A DNA stretch of 64,000 nt. Origin: G963662605 sp963667005. Lineage in GTDB: Bacteria > Bacteroidota > Ignavibacteria > Ignavibacteriales > Ignavibacteriaceae. The notes under the pieces are model-generated. The model searched no databases and was not told the DNA's origin. It saw only the letters and a program-made list of their open reading frames with translations. This document shows, one piece after another, positions 61,008 through 64,000 of the stretch; within the stretch, counting starts at the first letter, position 1; each line of letters begins with the position of its first letter. Where the stretch lies: positions 682,001 to 746,000 of the forward strand of contig OY762937.1 in assembly GCA_963667005.1 (NCBI GenBank). The letters run 5' to 3'. The position numbers and the translations under genes were made by a program.

Positions 61008-64000
61008 TTACTTCTTTTTCCTTTTGAAAATTCTCTTAGTAAAATTTCCAAAATCTTCCAATAATGTATAAACTACCGGAACCAAAAGCAATGTCAGGAA
61101 TGTGGAGGTAATAATACCGCCGATAACTGCCTGACCCATCGGTGCTCTAAATTCGGAACCTTCGCCGAGTGCAAATGCGACCGGCACCATACCGAAAATC
61201 ATTGCAAAGCTGGTCATAAGAATAGGGCGTAATCTTGTCGGTCCAGCCACAAGCAAAGCTTCTTCTCTCGACATACCTCTTTCACGCATAACGTTCGCAT
61301 AGTCAACAAGAAGAATACCGTTCTTTGTTACAAGTCCCATAAGCATAATGATACCGATAAGTGACATGACCGATACAGAACTGCCGAATAACCACAAGAA
61401 TAAAACCGCACCGATAATAGACATCGGCATTGCAAGCATGATTGAGAACGGATGAATAAAGCTCTCAAACTGTGCAGCAAGTACGATGTACACAAATACG
61501 ATTGCGAGCATCAATGAGAGCAAAATGTTTCCGAATGATTCATCCTGCATTTCCGCTTCGCCTACCGCACCAATGGTGTATCCGGGCTCAAGCGGAATTT
61601 TTGCGATATCGCCTTTAACTTCGTTTACAACTTCGCCGAGCACTTTTCCAGATAACCCCGCATCTACACGGATTTCTTTCTGCCGCTGATACCGGTTGAT
61701 CTGTGATGGTCCTTCGCCTTTCTGCACGGTGGCAATATCTCCAAGACGGACAAGAATGTTCGTTTGATCGGGATTCTTCTTTCCGCTCAACATCGTTAAT
61801 GCAGCGATGTTGCTCATGTCTTCGCGATCTTCTTTTCTCAGTTTAACGCGGACATCAATCTGTTCATCACCAACCTGATATTGCGTTGCAATATATCCGT
61901 CAACCATTGCACGGACACCGGAAGCAATTTGATACGGATTCACCGCTACATCATTCGCTTTTTCGCGGTCAAGTTGAATACGGACTTCAGGTTTTGAAGT
62001 TTCAAGACTGTTGTCAACATCAACTGCACCGTCTGCTGCTCGAAGAATTTTCTCAACCTTATCAGCCAGCGGTTTCAATTTATTTAAATCTTCACCGCGA
62101 ATAGAATAGGTGATCGGCTTTTCACTGCCGCCCGGGCCGCCTTCCATCAAATAACCAAACTTGGCGCCGGCGATAGTCTTCGTAAACTCTCTTACTCTCT
62201 GGATCAATTCTTTATCTGTGATCTTACGGTGATCTTTCTTTACCATCTTAACCTGAATGGTCGCCTTGGTAACAGGATCAGTACCGGAACCGATTGTTGT
62301 GTAAAGGTTGATGACTTCCTTTTGTGTCCGCAGATAATCTTCTACCTGCTTACAAATATTGCTTGTCTGCTCAATTGAACTGCCGGGAGCCGCCTTTACG
62401 TTAATAAAGAATTCCGATCTGTCCGTATCCGGAAAGAACTGCGAACCGAGTGCTCCCATAATTCCCATCGAACTGAAGAAAATGATGGTCGCAATAATAC
62501 TAACCACAATGCGGTGATGCAGCGACCACGCGAGCAGGCCCTTGTATTTTTCGCTGAAGTACTCGAACATGTGATTGAAATAATACAGTCCTTTTCTCCA
62601 GAGATTGCCGTCCTTTGTCAGTTCTTCATCCTCTTTGTTTAACCAGCGTGATGATAACATCGGGGTTAAGGTGAAGGCAACGAACAACGACACGAGCACC
62701 GCTACAGAGATTGTCATACCGAACTGATAGAAAAACCGTCCGACGATACCGGGCATGAATGCAACCGGAACGAATACTGCAACAACGGTAAAGGTTGTCG
62801 CCATAACAGCGAGACCGATTTCCTCTGATGCCGACTTTGCAGCTTCAAGAGGCGTTTCACCTTGCTGCATGTGCCGGTAAATATTTTCTATAACCACAAT
62901 GGCATCATCAATCAGCAATCCCACCGCGAGTGAAAGTGCAAGTAGCGACATCATGTTCAGCGTGAAGTTTAACGCGTACATCATAATGAAGCTTGCAATG
63001 ATTGAAGACGGTAGTGCAAGAGCACTGATAATTGTCGCACGCATGTTCGCGAGGAACAAATAAATAACAAGTACTGCGAGAAGACCGCCGTATAAAATAT
63101 CGAACAACACATCATTGATAGAATCGCGGATATACACACTGTTATCCATAGCCATAACGATGTTAATGTCCGATGGAAGTTCTTTGCGCAGCTTGTCTAA
63201 TTCTTTATAAACATGCGCCGCAACATCAACCGTATTACTTCCCGACTGTTTCATAAGATTAAGGCCGACAGCAGTTGAACCGTTAAGGCGGGTTAAACTG
63301 GTGCGCTCTTTTTGTCCGTCAACAACCGTAGCGATATCTTTAAGATACACGGGATGCCCCATCGGGTTAGCAACAACAATATTATTAAAACCCTCAACGG
63401 TTTTAAACTTTGCCATGGTGCGAAGCAATACCTGACGCTCACCTTTGATCAGGTTACCGCCCGGAATTTCAACGTGCGATGAACCGACCATTTGCATAAC
63501 GTCCTGAATAGACAACTTGTATGATTCCAGTTTTGCAGCATCAACAAGAATTTCAATTTCACGCTCAGCACCGCCGACAAGCTCAATGTTACCAACACCT
63601 GGTACGTTTTCAAGACGCTTTTTAATAACATTTTTAGTGAAGTCGGTCACTTCTTTTTCACTGCGGTTACCGGATACGGCAAGCGCCATGATAGGAAGAC
63701 TCGCCGGGTCATACCGCTGAATAACCGGATCTTCAATTTCTTTCGGTAACGTACTGCGGATTGCGGATACCTTTTCACGGACATCCTGCGCAGCCATTTT
63801 ACCGTCAACCGTTAATTTAAACTGAATGATAACAACCGACGCACCTTCGTATGACGTTGAACTGATTTTATCAACACCGGCAATGGTATTGACCGCATCT
63901 TCAACTTTTTTTGTAACATCGGTCTCAATTTGTTCCGGACCCGCACCGGGGAGTACTGTTGTCACCACAACAAACGGAAAGTCAACATCAGGATAAAGGT
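61008..64000 (-). CDS. RND efflux pump inner-membrane transporter (AcrB/HAE1 type), N-terminus outside the window
   Basis: About 997 residues are present; the start lies past the window edge, since reading frame runs to 64000 as LYPDVDFPFVVVTTVLPGAG, the usual residues ~35-55. Family features: DAVNTIAGVDKISSTSYEG, LRLGDIATVQKGEGPSQ-type docking parts, membrane helix 4 region LLALSLAVGLLIDDAIVVIEN with the proton-relay Asp pair, LMLAIVFVYIVLAAQFESFIHPF and the end GGIITSTFLTLLLVPVVYTLLEDF. Moves drugs or metabolites out with a membrane-fusion protein and TolC, which should lie upstream outside the window. Followed by the PII-like gene. Confidence 0.95.
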   Translation of the reverse strand, partial: LYPDVDFPFVVVTTVLPGAGPEQIETDVTKKVEDAVNTIAGVDKISSTSYEGASVVIIQFKLTVDGKMAAQDVREKVSAIRSTLPKEIEDPVIQRYDPASLPIMALAVSGNRSEKEVTDFTKNVIKKRLENVPGVGNIELVGGAEREIEILVDAAKLESYKLSIQDVMQMVGSSHVEIPGGNLIKGERQVLLRTMAKFKTVEGFNNIVVANPMGHPVYLKDIATVVDGQKERTSLTRLNGSTAVGLNLMKQSGSNTVDVAAHVYKELDKLRKELPSDINIVMAMDNSVYIRDSINDVLFDILYGGLLAVLVIYLFLANMRATIISALALPSSIIASFIMMYALNFTLNMMSLLALSLAVGLLIDDAIVVIENIYRHMQQGETPLEAAKSASEEIGLAVMATTFTVVAVFVPVAFMPGIVGRFFYQFGMTISVAVLVSLFVAFTLTPMLSSRWLNKEDEELTKDGNLWRKGLYYFNHMFEYFSEKYKGLLAWSLHHRIVVSIIATIIFFSSMGIMGALGSQFFPDTDRSEFFINVKAAPGSSIEQTSNICKQVEDYLRTQKEVINLYTTIGSGTDPVTKATIQVKMVKKDHRKITDKELIQRVREFTKTIAGAKFGYLMEGGPGGSEKPITYSIRGEDLNKLKPLADKVEKILRAADGAVDVDNSLETSKPEVRIQLDREKANDVAVNPYQIASGVRAMVDGYIATQYQVGDEQIDVRVKLRKEDREDMSNIAALTMLSGKKNPDQTNILVRLGDIATVQKGEGPSQINRYQRQKEIRVDAGLSGKVLGEVVNEVKGDIAKIPLEPGYTIGAVGEAEMQDESFGNILLSLMLAIVFVYIVLAAQFESFIHPFSIMLAMPMSIIGAVLFLWLFGSSVSVMSLIGIIMLMGLVTKNGILLVDYANVMRERGMSREEALLVAGPTRLRPILMTSFAMIFGMVPVAFALGEGSEFRAPMGQAVIGGIITSTFLTLLLVPVVYTLLEDFGNFTKRIFKRKKK

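Noticed and set aside
1..64000. tRNA or rRNA genes
   Set aside because: Intergenic gaps were read for tRNA-like T-loops (GTTCGA with paired arms) and none fitted; no long non-coding stretch resembled rRNA.

Overview
The window reads as a chromosomal segment of a Gram-negative bacterium of the Bacteroidota/Chlorobiota group, most likely Ignavibacteria-like. The best marker is the pectate lyase at 4334-5662, which ends in a type IX secretion sorting domain of the form common in that group (NYPNPFNPST near the start of the tail, lysine-rich end). A TonB-dependent receptor, a YfiR-domain histidine kinase, two DUF2723 membrane proteins, a PG0541-like protein beside an RND pump and moderate GC with long repeat-filled intergenic gaps all fit. 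This placement is inference from gene content; no rRNA or tRNA gene was seen.

Layout. 1-4096 (minus): a tightly overlapping cluster of a heparinase II/III-like lyase, a PfkB sugar kinase, an RmlD-like reductase and a GH13 enzyme cut by the window edge. 4334-7489 (plus): secreted pectate lyase, terminator, then an ABC-2 exporter pair. 7796-10640: DUF1761 membrane protein, 3-hydroxyacyl-CoA dehydrogenase and acetate kinase. 10701-18462 (minus): a sensory operon of TonB receptor, YfiR-histidine kinase, receiver protein and hybrid histidine kinase. 18782-29020 (plus): GlnE-like, DUF2723, QueF, GlnD, MurI and HemW, combining nitrogen control with housekeeping functions. 29513-36181 (plus): FAD-dependent dehydrogenase, secreted orphan, YdeI-like and cupin proteins, then an NtrB/NtrC-like pair. 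36357-42178 (minus): Ogt, Nfu, a second DUF2723 protein and an alpha/beta hydrolase. 42327-48320 (minus): a fused molybdenum hydroxylase and YgfK, a pair known from selenium-dependent molybdenum hydroxylase loci. 48640-55596: methyltransferase-like protein, aldo/keto reductase, aminotransferase, CoaD, lipoprotein, GlmU-like nucleotidyltransferase and HAD phosphatase. 55871-64000: RNase H, hydrolase, class C beta-lactamase-like protein, DHFR-like reductase, a DUF559 nuclease inside an inverted-repeat element, a PII-like protein and an RND pump cut by the window edge.

The main unexplained structure lies between the genes. Almost every gap carries short palindromic repeats of at least seven families. 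Three 87-88 bp copies share their ends with a 566 bp element (60008-60573) that has perfect 16 bp terminal inverted repeats and encodes only a DUF559 endonuclease. Two other families show compensatory base changes in their stems, which implies that the folded form has been maintained. One gap (23507-23854) carries a second, synonymously diverged copy of the last codons of the gene before it.
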